This document shows positions 1 to 12,321 of a stretch of DNA of 64,000 nt, piece after piece. The DNA lies in assembly GCA_020055645.1 (NCBI GenBank), contig CM034547.1, positions 16,028,513 through 16,092,512 of the forward strand, written 5' to 3'. The number at the start of each line of letters is the position of its first letter. The first letter of the stretch is position 1. This DNA is from Tomocerus qinae (taxonomy: Eukaryota; Arthropoda; Collembola; Entomobryomorpha; Tomoceridae). The translations under genes and the position numbers were made by a program. The notes under the pieces are model-generated. The model worked only from the letters and a program-made list of their open reading frames with translations. It was not told the origin of the DNA and made no database searches.

Positions 1-246
1 CAAAAGGTCAAAGTGTACAGAAGAAAACAACAGAGTTAACAAAAGATTGTGCTGTAATTTATAAGGATTGGCATTATTCAGGTAGAAAGGTACAAGTGAG
101 ACATGTGGGAAGCACAGGAAGAACACGAAATTCATTTGGATCTGTTAAAGTCAAGCCTGGATGTTCGATTAGTTTTTGGTCTTCTCTACATCACAATATG
201 CAATTTTCCTTTGTGCTTGAAAATTCCACCAGCTTAGTTAAAAATG
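1..246 (+). CDS. Partial exon, beta/gamma-crystallin-like domain
   Basis: The frame with codons starting at base 3 is open from the window edge to a strong donor (GTAAGT at 247). It encodes about 81 residues. The core, CAVIYKDWHYSGRKVQV, fits the Greek-key signature of beta/gamma-crystallins (Y-x4-Y-x-G), and it is followed by N-S-F-x-S-V-K-V-K-P-G-C, the usual second half of the motif. Crystallin-like domains occur in secreted arthropod proteins, some of them calcium-binding. The gene begins left of the window. Using the donor at 247 leaves phase 1, which does not fit the acceptor at 390 (it would make a stop), whereas a weak donor at 237 (GTTAAA) leaves phase 0 and would join cleanly. The family call rests on pattern recognition only; the function is not known. 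Confidence 0.42.
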
Positions 247-390
247 TAAGTTAGATCATTTTTCAGATCACTTTCCACTTCTACCACACATGTAGTATCT
301 TTATACATATATTTCTAATGGATGAGCTATGAGCATAAAAAAACAATCTATGTATTCAGCAGTGTCAATTTGTATTAATTGATTGTGCAG

Positions 391-1947
391 AATGAAAAAG
401 ACACCCGGCTATGGTACTGTTGCTCTTGCGATTCCTGCTCGGAGACAGTATGTAAAAATGCTAGAGATGATATTAATAACACTGAAGATGACGACAACAA
501 TTATGACTTTGCTCAATTTGCCGAATACAGTAAGAAGATAATAGGAGTTGGGAGAAATTACAGGTAGGTGTAGTTATATTTTAGCGTGAGCAATATCAAT
601 TACAATAGCAGTTTACTATACATAGCTGGTAATAAGAATGTGGTACTAAGATGTACAACCATGACTGTACTGTCATTATGGTTTAATGGTAAGATTGCAA
701 AGATGCAAAAAATTCATTTGGACAGTAATCAACTGCAATACATATAAAAACTCTTTTTCTCTCCTTGGCATTGTTTACCCGAAACAGATGGAATAAAACC
801 GAGCTGTCTAAAGTTCTTAAGGAACCAGATGCTCCTATAATCTTCATGAAACCAACTTCGTCCTTCATCCAAGAAGGAACTTTGGTTAAAGTAAGACAAA
901 AACTGCATAAATACAATTTTGCACGTCGACCACTAGCACAATACATGCACAGATGCATAAAATAAATTTTCGGCTAATGGTTGCTGAATAACAAATCGTT
1001 TTTTGAATATGTCCACTTTCAGAACAAATGACTATTTGATTTTGATACTATGTATGTGTTTAGCTTCCAACCAACCTTGGAGCAATTTTCTACGAGTTGG
1101 AACTAGGAGTCGTAATTGGGAAACGGGGAAAAGATATCTCCGAAGAAGACGCTTTGAAGCATGTCGCTGGATATTTTCTTTCTTTGGATATGACAGCCAA
1201 AGAGTTCCTGGTCATTATCCTTTCACACAAATTGTTATTGCTCGTAAATGATAACTGCAATTCGGGATGGTATAACTTATTTAATTGATGATCATGGCGA
1301 AGAAGAGCTTTATACTATCATACGCCTTACTATAGTTAAAACGTAATTCTTAATTCTTGGAGTTAATACTTAATCTTTTATAGCAGTAATGAATATTTAC
1401 ACCTCTTTATAATAACGAGTAAGAAACTCATCGCTTTTCTAGTCACTTTTGGGGAAATGTAAGGCTCAGGTAGTAATAATATTGGTTCGCTTGCCGGTTG
1501 ATGCTTTCTACTAGCGCATTGTGGTTGTTGGAGTGGATTATGTACCTACACAATGTATTATATTATAGTTAACGTCCTAATTAGTCCTGGGGTCTTAAAT
1601 ATTTTTTACAGAAAAAAGCTATTGCTGAAGGCAAACCTTGGGAAATTGGTAAAGGATTTGATTATGGCTGCCCAATTAGTTCATTCATCCCTAAGAAATT
1701 GGTACCTGATCCGAACAATCTTCAACTAACCTGCAGAGTGAATGGAAATCTAACTCAACATGAAAACACGGGCAATATGATTTTTAATGTCCGCCAATTA
1801 ATTGCTTACATTTCAAAATTCATGACACTTGAACCGTTTGATGTCATTTTAACTGGTACTCCAGACGGTTTCGGAGCCCTGGCTCCCGGAGACATTGTTG
1901 AAGGAGAGGTTGACGATTTAATGAAAATCCAATTTGAGGCAGTTTGA
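391..1947 (+). CDS. FAHD1: FAHD1-like acylpyruvase / oxaloacetate decarboxylase, 5' end uncertain
   Basis: Coding exons are 391-563, 788-890, 1064-1210 and 1612-1947, with consistent phases; about 252 residues are readable. FAHD1 is a mitochondrial member of the fumarylacetoacetate hydrolase fold that cleaves acylpyruvates and decarboxylates oxaloacetate. Visible landmarks in order: KKIIGVGRNYR, FMKPTSSF, the metal-binding ELELGVVIGKR, LDMTAKEF with the third metal aspartate, GKPWEIGKGFD and LTGTPDGFG. The third donor, GTCATT, is weak, but the join to KKAIAEGKPW gives the expected spacing. Two oddities. First, the frame upstream of KKIIGV has no methionine; it starts at a splice acceptor with a cysteine-rich stretch (WYCCSCDSC) foreign to FAHD1. 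Second, by eye the catalytic histidine of the lid (NYADHVREM in human) aligns with asparagine here. The identity is firm; the start is not. Confidence 0.88.
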
Positions 1948-2490
1948 ATGTTTTGTGCCTTTGAATATTCATTCTAAGCTTTAAACACAGATATTTCATA
2001 CACAAGTATTTAACTAGTAATATAAATGGCCCAATTTTGCTTTACTCTTTACTCCTTGTTATCAAAGTGTTTGAATCTAATAATTTTAGTTATGTCTATT
2101 GTAATACTTATTTGTATTTTTTGTATTTATGTACGAAAGGGTTAGATAAAAGCTATGTGTTTTATGAATTAAGGTACATACATACACGTACAGAATATAC
2201 ACAGTATTATCTGCATAAGACTATAAGAGTTCAACATTTATTAATATCAGCAGACTTTTTCCAAAGCATAATAAAGAAGAATTGCATTAGTTTGCGCTCC
2301 TTTTCGAGAACCTCTAGAAAAAACCTAATGAGAAAATCTGATAAAACGAATAATGACAATATTTCATATACAGATATTTGTATATACATATATTATGTAT
2401 GTAGAATGAAAATATAGGATATACAGATTTATTATATGTAGAACAGATTGTTTTGGGACATTTTCTCATTTTTCCTGCCTTCAAATAGTT
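1948..2490. other. Tail-to-tail interval between FAHD1 and the OBP-like gene
   Basis: AT-rich non-coding DNA holding the 3' ends of two convergent genes. An AATAAA motif at 2269-2274 lies on the + strand about 320 bases after the FAHD1 stop and could serve as its polyadenylation signal. The open stretch at 2037-2417 is low-complexity and shows no protein-like pattern. Confidence 0.5.
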
Positions 2491-3548
2491 TCATGCCAAC
2501 TTATTTTCTGACAATTTCTTCATTTGCACAACTAGAAATGTTAATAATTATGATAAATATTTAAACGTACAAATATAATATTATCAATTACTAATTCTTT
2601 TAAAAAAACGAAAAATTTTACCTTTTGCATTTCACCATTAACACAAGCGTCAAAATCCTTGGAATTCTGGCACATAGAGTCATCCTTCATTACCGTATTC
2701 GCAGCTAAAAATGATATTCATAACTAAAGCATGTTTTCTTACAATTTTGAATAACCTGTACTAAAGTGGGTACTAATCAGGTTTTGTACCGTGGTTTTCG
2801 AAACAAGTTATGTTTTTAATGTTGGCTCTGATATTGGGATCAATAGCCTCATCACAATATTTTTCAAATTTCTCTTTATTTGGCTTGCCATCTGCGTCTG
2901 TCTGTACAAAATTTCAATAAATATAACAAGTTACTAAATGTACCTTGCGATTCCACTATCATATTGATTTGTAAATGCAATGTATTTAAATATGATTTCG
3001 TACCATGTTACCTTTCACAAACATACACCGGACCACGCACTGCAAGGGTTAAAATTTACACTTTTAAATAATGATACATTAGTAAGAATTGAGACATAGT
3101 TTTGCAAACTATCTGCCCTATGCATATCTCAAATAATATATATGTACTTTAATGTGTCGTTTACTCATTTATGGTACAACAACAAATGAAGATTATACCT
3201 GCTCTTATGAAATACTGCATGAATAAACGCATTAAAGGAAGATTTAATTATTGTCAAATATATCCGATTATACATTACTGTTGCATTTTCTGCTGTCAAG
3301 TGATAATCCTTAAAGCACTGGTTTTGGATTTCCTTAGTTCTCTTATCAGCGACGATGTTCTTAGTATTCGGATCACAGGCTACCTCCCATTCTGCATTTG
3401 CAAAGATCTATAAAATGTATTGTTCAAAATGATTTACCATCACACACTAAGGCGAAATGCAATACCTATATAAACTAGTTTTTCTTACGATTTTGGAACT
3501 CAGTGCCAAGAAGATTGACAATATCATAAGAACTTGAAGTTGAGACAT
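2491..3548 (-). CDS. Small secreted odorant-binding-protein-like gene
   Basis: The minus-strand model is 3548-3489, 3407-3279, a 16-base exon near 3214-3199, 2897-2790, 2704-2622 and a nine-codon last exon 2517-2491; all phases agree. It starts with a clear signal peptide (MSQLQVLMILSIFLALSSK). The mature part, about 120 residues, is helical and has six cysteines. The end matches insect odorant-binding proteins: a D-x-D-G-K-P-N-K-E-K-F turn and helix, then C-x8-C (MCQNSKDFDAC) just before VNGEMQK. The classical C2-x3-C3 pair is missing, because the cysteines fall at ACD, NQC, KYC, ITC, SMC and DAC. It may be a divergent OBP or another small secreted carrier. OBPs carry hydrophobic ligands in sensillum lymph or haemolymph. 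The 16-base and last exons are the least certain parts. Confidence 0.66.
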
Positions 3549-5193
3549 GTTACATATGTAACTAATGCTAAGGTATTCAACTACAGGTTTTATTGCAAAA
3601 AGTAAATAGATTTCTACAGAACTATTTATGTAATGACTATACTTATCTGATAATAAATTGTGAATGCAGTTACCAGACTAAATGGTACAAAATAAATATA
3701 GCAATTAGCAAAGTACATTTGCAAAGTAACGATATTCGTAACAGCGTTTTTGTATAATACCTTTCAAACTAGTATTTATCCTTAACTAATTAGCTGAGCA
3801 GTAAGTAACCTAAACAAAATACATTTCCACGAGCACACAATAGTCACGCTCATGATACAAAATTATTTTCTCCATTCACCAAAAATAAAAAAAATCCTAA
3901 ATAGAGGAACATCCTGCTGAATCTTCAAATTAGCGCTTTTATATTATGATCCGTGTTCCATCCTAAAATGTAGATTTAACCAAACTCAGAACACGAAGAT
4001 GGAAACAATTGAGATTTCCAAATAAAGTTTCGATCGAGAACAATGTAGATGTGAGTTCAATTAATGATAATATTTGCATCCTGTTATTTGATGAAAGAAA
4101 AATGCTAACGACTGAATTTATTTGCATGCAACAGTAGTTGCATTTACATTGACCTTTTTACTTATATTTCAGCTTTGACTTTATACATTCTTTAGCTTTA
4201 TATATAAATGCATATAAATATGAATTCATCCACTTCTACTAACTGTCCTAACTTACCCAAAATGCCTGTATACACTATACACATGAATGCTTAATAACAG
4301 TTAATGTAACAAATTGTTACGAATGTGGTACCAAGATGGTTTCAGCCAGTTTCAGTCAGTCATTGAAATCATAATAATAGTATCAATTTCATTTCTTTAA
4401 CCAGATCTGCATTACATATGCATTATGCCCCATTTTCATGAATATCATTATTTCACTCATCAAACTCATCATGAAGTCATACTTTCGTTATGAATGGTTA
4501 GTATATGGAAATTATATGAATGTGGAAGAAAATATTTTCCATTTTTCTATTTGTATTTTGTATGAAAACTTGTGTAAGAATTATCAATCTCATTTTGTGA
4601 ATGTAATTTCTGCGGTTTCTGCGAGACAAAATCCAAAATAGGCATAAGAATCGTAAAGTAACCCACTCACACACTCATATCCAGGGATATTTCACCATCT
4701 GTTGGTTATTGATTGAGTCCACTGAAAACAATAATCAGTGGAATACGCGCGCGGGTGAATGTAATAAGCACACTACTCCAATACGTAAGCCTGCCACTAG
4801 TAGTTCTTGCCGACTTGTCGTGTGCTGAAGTTGGCTGCGTCTGTGAGCGATGAACTCTAATATAAAGCTTTAGATGTTAGATAATTTATAGGTGATAGGT
4901 AACAAAATTTTTGATTTTTTTAGTCATTAGTTAGTGCAAAATTTGCTGGAACTGAGTGAAGACTGGACTCTGAACCTGTTTGCCGTAGTAGTTTTTCCAT
5001 AGTCATTTCATTCGCTCATCTGTCTCTAATCATCCCTTGATTGGGTTTGGGGTATAGATAATCTGCCCGGTTAATAAAGTTTCTAGTTTTTCACGTCAAG
5101 TCGCGACAATTTTGCTACAGTTTATTAAATCTTGAGAGTAGAAGATCTTGACCTCTGGTATACACACCTCTCTGCAGTCTATAATATTTCATA
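3549..5193. other. Head-to-head intergenic region, OBP-like gene / PRMT5
   Basis: This 1.6-kb interval separates two divergent genes and must hold both promoters. It is AT-rich. A somewhat more GC-rich patch at about 4740-4860 (GCGCGCGGGTG) precedes PRMT5 by some 350 bases and may mark its promoter. I see no conserved protein. The short open frame at 4438-4641 has no recognisable features. Confidence 0.4.
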
Positions 5194-8100
5194 ATGCCGA
5201 AACGACCTTGTGTGGGAGCTAGATGGGATAATGTACAAGAAATAACGGAAGCCTTGACCACTGTTCGGAGTCATGGGTAAGTATATTATATACACCCATA
5301 AATTAATTGAATAGTCGAAATCTGTATTACCTTGGACATCTAGTGTTTCTGCAGGTTTTAAGTGAATTTGATGGCGGGATCCTTTGTATCATGAAGATAT
5401 TCATCACTGTATTTAGTGATGTACTGTGTTTAGTGATGAATATCTTCATGATACGAAGGATCCCGCCATCAAATTCACTTAAAACCTGCAGAAACACTAG
5501 ATGTCCAAGGTAATACAGATATCGACTATTAGAATAGAACACCAATATAAAATCCATAGGTTCAAGAAATACGCCCTTTCACTTCACCGTTTAGGCTTAA
5601 GTTTTTCCATAGTGTGTTTAAATAAATAATCAATATTTGAAATTATGTGATGATTTGTACGAATTTTACTTAGGTTCGAATTTTTGTGCACCCAAATGGT
5701 CAACGCAGAGTCATTGGAAAAGCACCTAATCCGTGGTGCCAGTGAAGTAACTGAAAATTTCAGTTGGCTGGATTTGGACCTGCCAAGCTCAGGTAAATAA
5801 TGCTAAATGAGTTGTCAGAAGCTATATTCTATAATTTCATTGTTCCTGAATTTTTATTATGTTATGTTGTTTTGTGGATATAGAGTGGTCATGCTCTCTT
5901 GTTGGAATTGTTTCTGATGTCGTGAATCAGTTGGATGGAGAAGAAGTGAATAGTAAATGCCGAGAATTACTTAAAGCGGAGCTAGATTATTGCCATCACT
6001 TAGGTTTACCAGCTATAATTTTGGAACTAAAAACAAAGAATTTTGGAAATTTTGCTAGGATCATCCATTCACGTTTAGTTGCCGGAATTCAACATTCCGT
6101 TAGTACTTTTTCAACATTTATTGATAAGTTAAGTACATCTGTAACAAATGAATGATGTCCTCGTTTTATAATTACTGTGATTTTTGCTTTTGTTACGCAG
6201 TATTGGCTTAAAATTCCCATGAATTTTGACGAGCCGCGTCCTGGGGTTGTAGAGGCAGATACTAGCAGTTCCTGGGATTTGTAAGTTTTTAATATCAGAT
6301 GTTTGCATTTTAATTCATTATCGAAATAATCATGTTTTATAATTATACATGTTTAATGGTCCTTTATCACTTGTATTTAACATGAATGAGTTTTTGGCTT
6401 TTGAGATGCGTCATAAAGGATTAGCAATGCATCATTGGGTTGCATGGAACGTTGCAAAGTTTAAAACTCATTCTCATTAATTGTTTACAATGAAGAATAA
6501 AGTATTTAGATCTTCAGTAGCTTAAAAATAATAAAAGTTGATAACTTAAATTCATTATAAATTACGTTTTTAGATGGAACAGATTTCGTTTGATGTGTAA
6601 TTCAGAGCGCCGTCTATTTCCTGTGCTAGAAATATCTGCTAATCTGCCCAATGAGGACGTTATATTAAGATGGTTGGGAGAACCTGTCAAATGTCTTTTC
6701 ATATCTTCAAGTATGTCTATTGTCCATTTTATTCTCATATTATTAAAAATAAAGAAGTTAACATTACACTCAGTGCATCATTTATTTTTTTTGTTACATA
6801 AATTGTTAACAGGGGTCTTCGCCACTAACAGTAGAGGCTACCCAGTTCTTCTGAAAGCTCATCAAACTGTTATCAAGCAATTTTTCCAGTTAGGCACACA
6901 AGTCGTAATTGATCTTCAAGACTTCGATGATGTTTCCGAGTCCCAAACCTTAAAATACTACAAACAATACATTGATTATTTGTACACATCATGGGTAACA
7001 TTTTAGTGCACGTAGTACATATTAGTATATTCTATTAACTTAAAACATTTAATATTTTTAAACCTAATTCATTCTGAAATACTTTGAACAGTCAGAAGAG
7101 ACTGATGGGACGGTCATCCGGCAGTTCACTGCGGGTTATGAAGATTATTTACAATGTCCTCTTCAACCATTGATGGACAATTTGGAATCTCATACTTACG
7201 AAGTATTTGAAAAAGATCCTACAAAATATAATTTATACGAAGAGGCTATTTATAAAGCATTGTTGCATAAAATATGTGACAACGAAAAGGATACCAAAGT
7301 CTTGTAAGTGAGTAATGATGTGTTACCAACCTACAACACGTCATATTAATTTACTTTCTCTCTTCTAACGCTAACTTTATGTGAAACTTTCCCCTACTTC
7401 CACCACACCGTCTTTTGCACCATTACTTCTTGTAAAGGGTTGGCTCATTGGCTTTGCCGGCCTACAAAGGTTTTTAAAAGAATCTGTTGATCGCCCCTGC
7501 ATATTAAAAGGGTGCCAATGATGTCGTGGTTTGTATTGGTTAAAATTCAATCCGAATACAATTTGGGTAAAAGCGCGGTGAAAGTTGAGTTAGCAATAGG
7601 ATAGAAAGATCTAAAAATAAAATCTTAAAATTTATTCTGTTTTAGGGTTGTGATGGTAGTTGGCGCTGGGAGAGGGCCGCTAGTTCGAGCATCAATTGAA
7701 GCTGCAAGAAAAGCAAATCGGAAGATCAAACTTTATGCTGTAGAAAAGAATAGAAATGCCATTAATACACTGATACATTTGAAAAATAAAGAATGGGGAG
7801 ATATGGTGACAGTCGTGTCTGGAGATATGAGGGAATGGAAAGCTCCAGAAAAGGCAGACTTAATAATATCTGAACTTTTGGGTTCTTTTGGTGATAACGA
7901 ACTGTCCCCAGAGTGTCTGGAGGGAGCTCAGACGTTCTTGAAAGGTTAGTAATAAGTTCATCTAGTGTCACTGTTTTCTTTTAAAGTAATTAATAAGTCT
8001 AAAACACATATTCAAAATGTTAAGTCTTTGTATTAATTTGTCTGTGTTTATTACTGTTTTGTAATTAATGATGTGCTAATTAACTTTTTTACTGGATAGA

Positions 8101-8882
8101 TGATGGTATAATGATACCACAAAGCTATACATCTTTCATTGGACCTATAATGTCTGCGAAGTTGTGGAATGAAGTTCGAGCCCTAATTGATAGCAACAAA
8201 CATAAATATGCCCACTTTGAGACACCTTACGTTGTTCATATGCAAAATCGTTATGAAATTTCACCCCCTCAAGAATTGTTCACATTCAGGCATCCTGATT
8301 TTGGTAAGCCTACACCACCTACAACCACGGAATTATATGAGTATATAGACCTACAACTGACAAATCATAAATTTAACCGTCAATCGGTTATTAAATAGAT
8401 GAATTAGACATAGAATTGATAGTATTGTATTTGTCTCATTAACAGATGCGGATCGCAGTAATGATCGAACGGGAACTCTAACATTCCCTGTGGATCAAGA
8501 TACAGTATTACACGGCTTCGCTGGATACTTTGAATCCGTTTTGTTTAAAGATATCAAAATGAGTATTCTTCCTAAAACATTTTCTAGCAATTTATTCAGT
8601 TGGTTTCCTATATATTTTCCCATCAGGGTAAGTCTTGCATCAAAATTTATTAAAATTCCGTTTCTTGAAACATTTGATTCCTTTCTTGACGCTCTTATAA
8701 TAATGTGATATATTTTCTTACAATGGTAGGAGACTGTTCAGCTTAAGAAAGGGGAAACGGTGACCCTGATGTTTTGGCGTTGCTCAAGCAAGTCTGCAGT
8801 ATGGTATGAATGGGTTGTGCAGACACCGAAAGTAATTCCAATCCATAACCCCAATGGGAGATCTTATACTATTGGTTTGTGA
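5194..8882 (+). CDS. PRMT5: Protein arginine N-methyltransferase 5 (type II, symmetric dimethylation)
   Basis: The complete gene has exons 5194-5276, 5674-5792, 5884-6098, 6201-6280, 6574-6710, 6813-6994, 7092-7303, 7646-7944, 8100-8303, 8446-8627 and 8730-8882. All phases agree and give about 621 residues, against 637 in human. PRMT5 with MEP50 makes symmetric dimethylarginine on histones and Sm proteins, and in insects is needed for germline and piRNA factors. The N-terminal third is the TIM-barrel ([19 protein letters not shown]). The SAM site is [10 protein letters not shown], with KLYAVEKN and SGDMREW following. The catalytic double-E loop, [15 protein letters not shown], is intact. The beta-barrel ends in the family-typical [12 protein letters not shown]. 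The first ATG ([14 protein letters not shown]) leads into the family start. An AATAAA at 9084 lies about 200 bases after the stop. Everything needed for activity appears present. Confidence 0.97.
5310..5530. repeat. Long intronic inverted repeat (fold-back) in PRMT5 intron 1
   Basis: Two arms of about 98 bases (5310-5407 and 5432-5530) are reverse complements with only about two mismatches seen, separated by a loop of some 24 bases. The arms begin ATAGTCGA and end TCGACTAT. The loop itself carries GTGATG/CATCAC repeats. It is most simply a MITE-like fold-back element. As RNA it would form one long stem. No clear target-site duplication was found. Confidence 0.85.
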
Positions 8883-11800
8883 TTTTAGAATTAGAAGTAA
8901 CATTAGTACGTCTATAAATATAATTGCAGCAGAGTTGTTTTGTGTTATTACACTTACATCTTCACTTTAATTAGTTAGTATAATTTTTGATATGCAGATG
9001 CAGTCATATCATACTTGTCTTATATGGCTGCGTTTAGTTTGTTATGCTTTTTGTACATCATTTATTTTAGAAGCTTTATATCAAATAAAATTAGGTGATA
9101 TTATACTTAATACTTACTACTATTTAATGTAACAATCCAGAATATCGCTGAATCTAATAATCATTACCTAAAGTGCTCATCAAATCAAATCAAAGTTAGA
9201 ATTAATACCTTCAGCAACATTGTCTTTTTAATAAGCTCTATAAACGTCTAAGTCTAAACTTGTTTGCTCAAGTTTTCCTGCCTCAATATTCCACGTCCTA
9301 TACAATATGCAAATATTTCCTCTTCCTGTTTCCATACTGCACATTGAATATGCACATTCTATTTACTATGCAATTAATCACTGCATTACAGTTTTATTAA
9401 AGTGCCTCACAAACTAACGAAAATGTCACTGTGAACATTGTAACGCTATATAGATGCCGTATTTTTGGATTGATGGGAAAATTAATGTAGTGCATATACA
9501 TATAAGTCCTTAGGTTCTTAATAATACAATAAAAAATTTGCTCACTTCTAATGAACAGTAGTTTAATTTCTCATTTGTAAATAAATTCATATCAACATAC
9601 ATTTTCAGAAGTTGGTTAACACTTGTAATTCACGATCCATATAGGCTAACAAGTTAACATGCATGCATGTTAATATTGCCAATGATAAATTATAGATTCT
9701 CACTTTACGATTATCCCTTTTATCAATAAAAGAGATTAAGATTAATCTTACTAATGCCTCATATTATAAGCCTGAACTGAATCACATGTTTAGAATAATA
9801 TTATTATTAACAAAATAATAGTGCATGATATGGTAAAAAAATTAGGTCTCTTTCAGTTCTATTATTGTGTGCTTTATTAATTCTTTTGCAAGTAATACAT
9901 TTTTGTGACAATTACAGGTATCTAAAGTTTAGCAAGACTAATCAAAACTATTTTGTACAACATATTTTAACATCGGTAGGTAATACAACTATAAATCAAC
10001 AATCACATAATCGTATCGTAGATAGTGTCACTCCACTATTTAGGAATTTGTTGTTTTTACAGCTACACATGAATTAGTTTTAACACTAGTTGCAGTAGCT
10101 TAAAGGATGTTATTAATGGTATCGGTTGCAGTGCAGTGCAGCCACTGCATTGCAGTGTGTGCTTCTGGAATTCGACTCTTCTGTGATTGTGAAATTATAG
10201 GTACCTGCCTTACAGAGTACAAAGATGAAATGTTAAAGCTAAAGCTTTAATACAGAAATAATAAGACTTTCCTCCAAATGGAATGTTATGTGGTTTAGTT
10301 AAGTACTATTTAAGTGTGTTGAAGTATGTGTTTATATCGTATTAATTACATTTAGCAAAATGATTAAGAGACTATTGGGCACAATCCTTTAAACAATAAA
10401 TTATACAGGTACAAAGGTGCTACACTCAAAATAACAGTATTTTGGGAAAAAGTATTTGTTTAGTCAGCAAAGTCTGAATAGTAATATCAATTAGTTCTGT
10501 AGCTTTTGATAAGATATAATATTGATATAACAATTATAATGATCGTATTTCCAGAAAAAAACAATTTCAATGCATTATAGCATTTATGATTTGAATAGTT
10601 ACTTGGTACATTTACGTAGGTATAATATTATACATACTTATAAAGATACAGGCGCATTTTTTTACTTCCATATACTACTTCGGTATTGTTAAGATTACCA
10701 GGGATTATTAGTAGCGGCTCTATTTCCAAATATCCTGCATTATACTATACCTGCATTCATTGTCTTATTTCTCAGCTAATGTGTGAAATATATTTTACCT
10801 GTAATATTACCTTTAACCTAGCCATATTTAACCTATACCCACCTGGAAAAGAAAATCCAATAATGTCAGATTACTTAAAAGCTACATTGGTACTACGTAC
10901 ATTTGTAATTGGTAGATTTTTGTAACTGTCCTGTGTTAATGAATGGTAAGCGTACAATAATGCAAGTATAATAAGCATAACATGGAAAACGGGTAGTTTT
11001 AGTTCTTACAATATCTCTACCGTTAAGTTCCGTATTTTAATATTTACCTATTCTCAACTTTAAATAGACCTACACGATATGATATGTATGGTTTAAGGCT
11101 TGGCTTTATATTATTCATTCGAATAGCTAGCATTTATTTACCTTGACATGAAAAAATTAATTAGGCATAGTTCTTTTACTTGTAACGAAACAATTGTCAT
11201 TGCCATTACAAACTCAGACATTAGGGTACAAATTATACTTAATAGACAAGTAAGTAAGTATTATTTATAAGTGACACAAAGTGAAACAATAATATTATTG
11301 TTTGTTTGTTCCATTTCTTTCATACAATCCCACAGACACGGAAGTAATTACTCGACAATGATTGACTACTGAATACAAAACATTTTCCTTTGAATAAAAT
11401 GTGCACCAACACATGTCTACACAATAGGACAAAAATGATTTCCTTATTAATTTATTATGGCAATTTTTAAGTTCCTTTGTGCAATAAGTAGAGGAGAGGA
11501 GACTGATCATCGATTATGTAATACTTACACTTACTGTTCGTAAATATCACTGATGCATCTTTTTATTTTAAACAATTTTAGCATTCTATAGTAGAAGTCG
11601 ACTCGTGCATAGGCATAACACTCTACTAGTTCGATTTCAAAACCAGATCCAGCCAAAGGATACTTTACTGAGGAGTTCGTTAGTTTCTTGTAAGACGTCT
11701 AGAACGTCCTCAGACTAACTTCAGCTTGTTTACCATTTTCGATCAATATCGGCATCCTACTTCACTTGCTTACACCTACCTTTAAATGCACTATTGGAGA

Positions 11801-12321
11801 TTACAAACTATCAGCATTCTAAGTTCTTCCATTACATTGGTCTTATACTTTCTAATCTAACGTACTTATTTTAATTGGCTAATAGTTAATTCCATTACTA
11901 AATTCATTGCTGTCTAGAGTCTAGACTCTAGGCAAGTTTACAGCAATCAAAATAAAAATTCTAAATAGGCTGCTCATTCTTAGCACTATAATCTAGCCAG
12001 CTAGATTTAGTAGATTTTTAAGTTTTGTATTGGAGTAAATTCGTTTTTTAACTTTTAAGTACTTAGTGCACTAACTACTGCATAATGCGTCTTTTGATTT
12101 CCTCTTTTCAACCATACAGCAACCTGCTTTCCTAAGGATCTTAATAAATGGTTGGAACTTGACGCAGACTACGAGCTAAATGTTACCAACTTTACTTGGT
12201 ACATAGTTAGTTACTACATGTATAATAGATTTAAGATATCCTTACAATAATATTAGTCATTCTACTGTCATACTAGATTTAAACCACTTGTGGACTTATC
12301 AGGTGATGTTTTGATCCTGAA
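8883..12321. other. Tail-to-tail intergenic region, PRMT5 / AcCoAS
   Basis: AT-rich DNA of 3.4 kb with no recognisable coding sequence. It contains AATAAA at 9084-9089, a cluster of GCAGTG/CACTGC motifs at about 10127-10157, and an 18-base perfect palindrome (CTAGAGTCTAGACTCTAG) at 11914-11931. Short open frames at 9865, 10686 and 11295 have no protein-like pattern. Confidence 0.5.

Noticed and set aside
2037-2417. 126-codon Tyr/Ile-rich frame after FAHD1
   Set aside because: Low-complexity AT translation (many Y, I, C) in a 3' UTR/intergenic position; no homology pattern.
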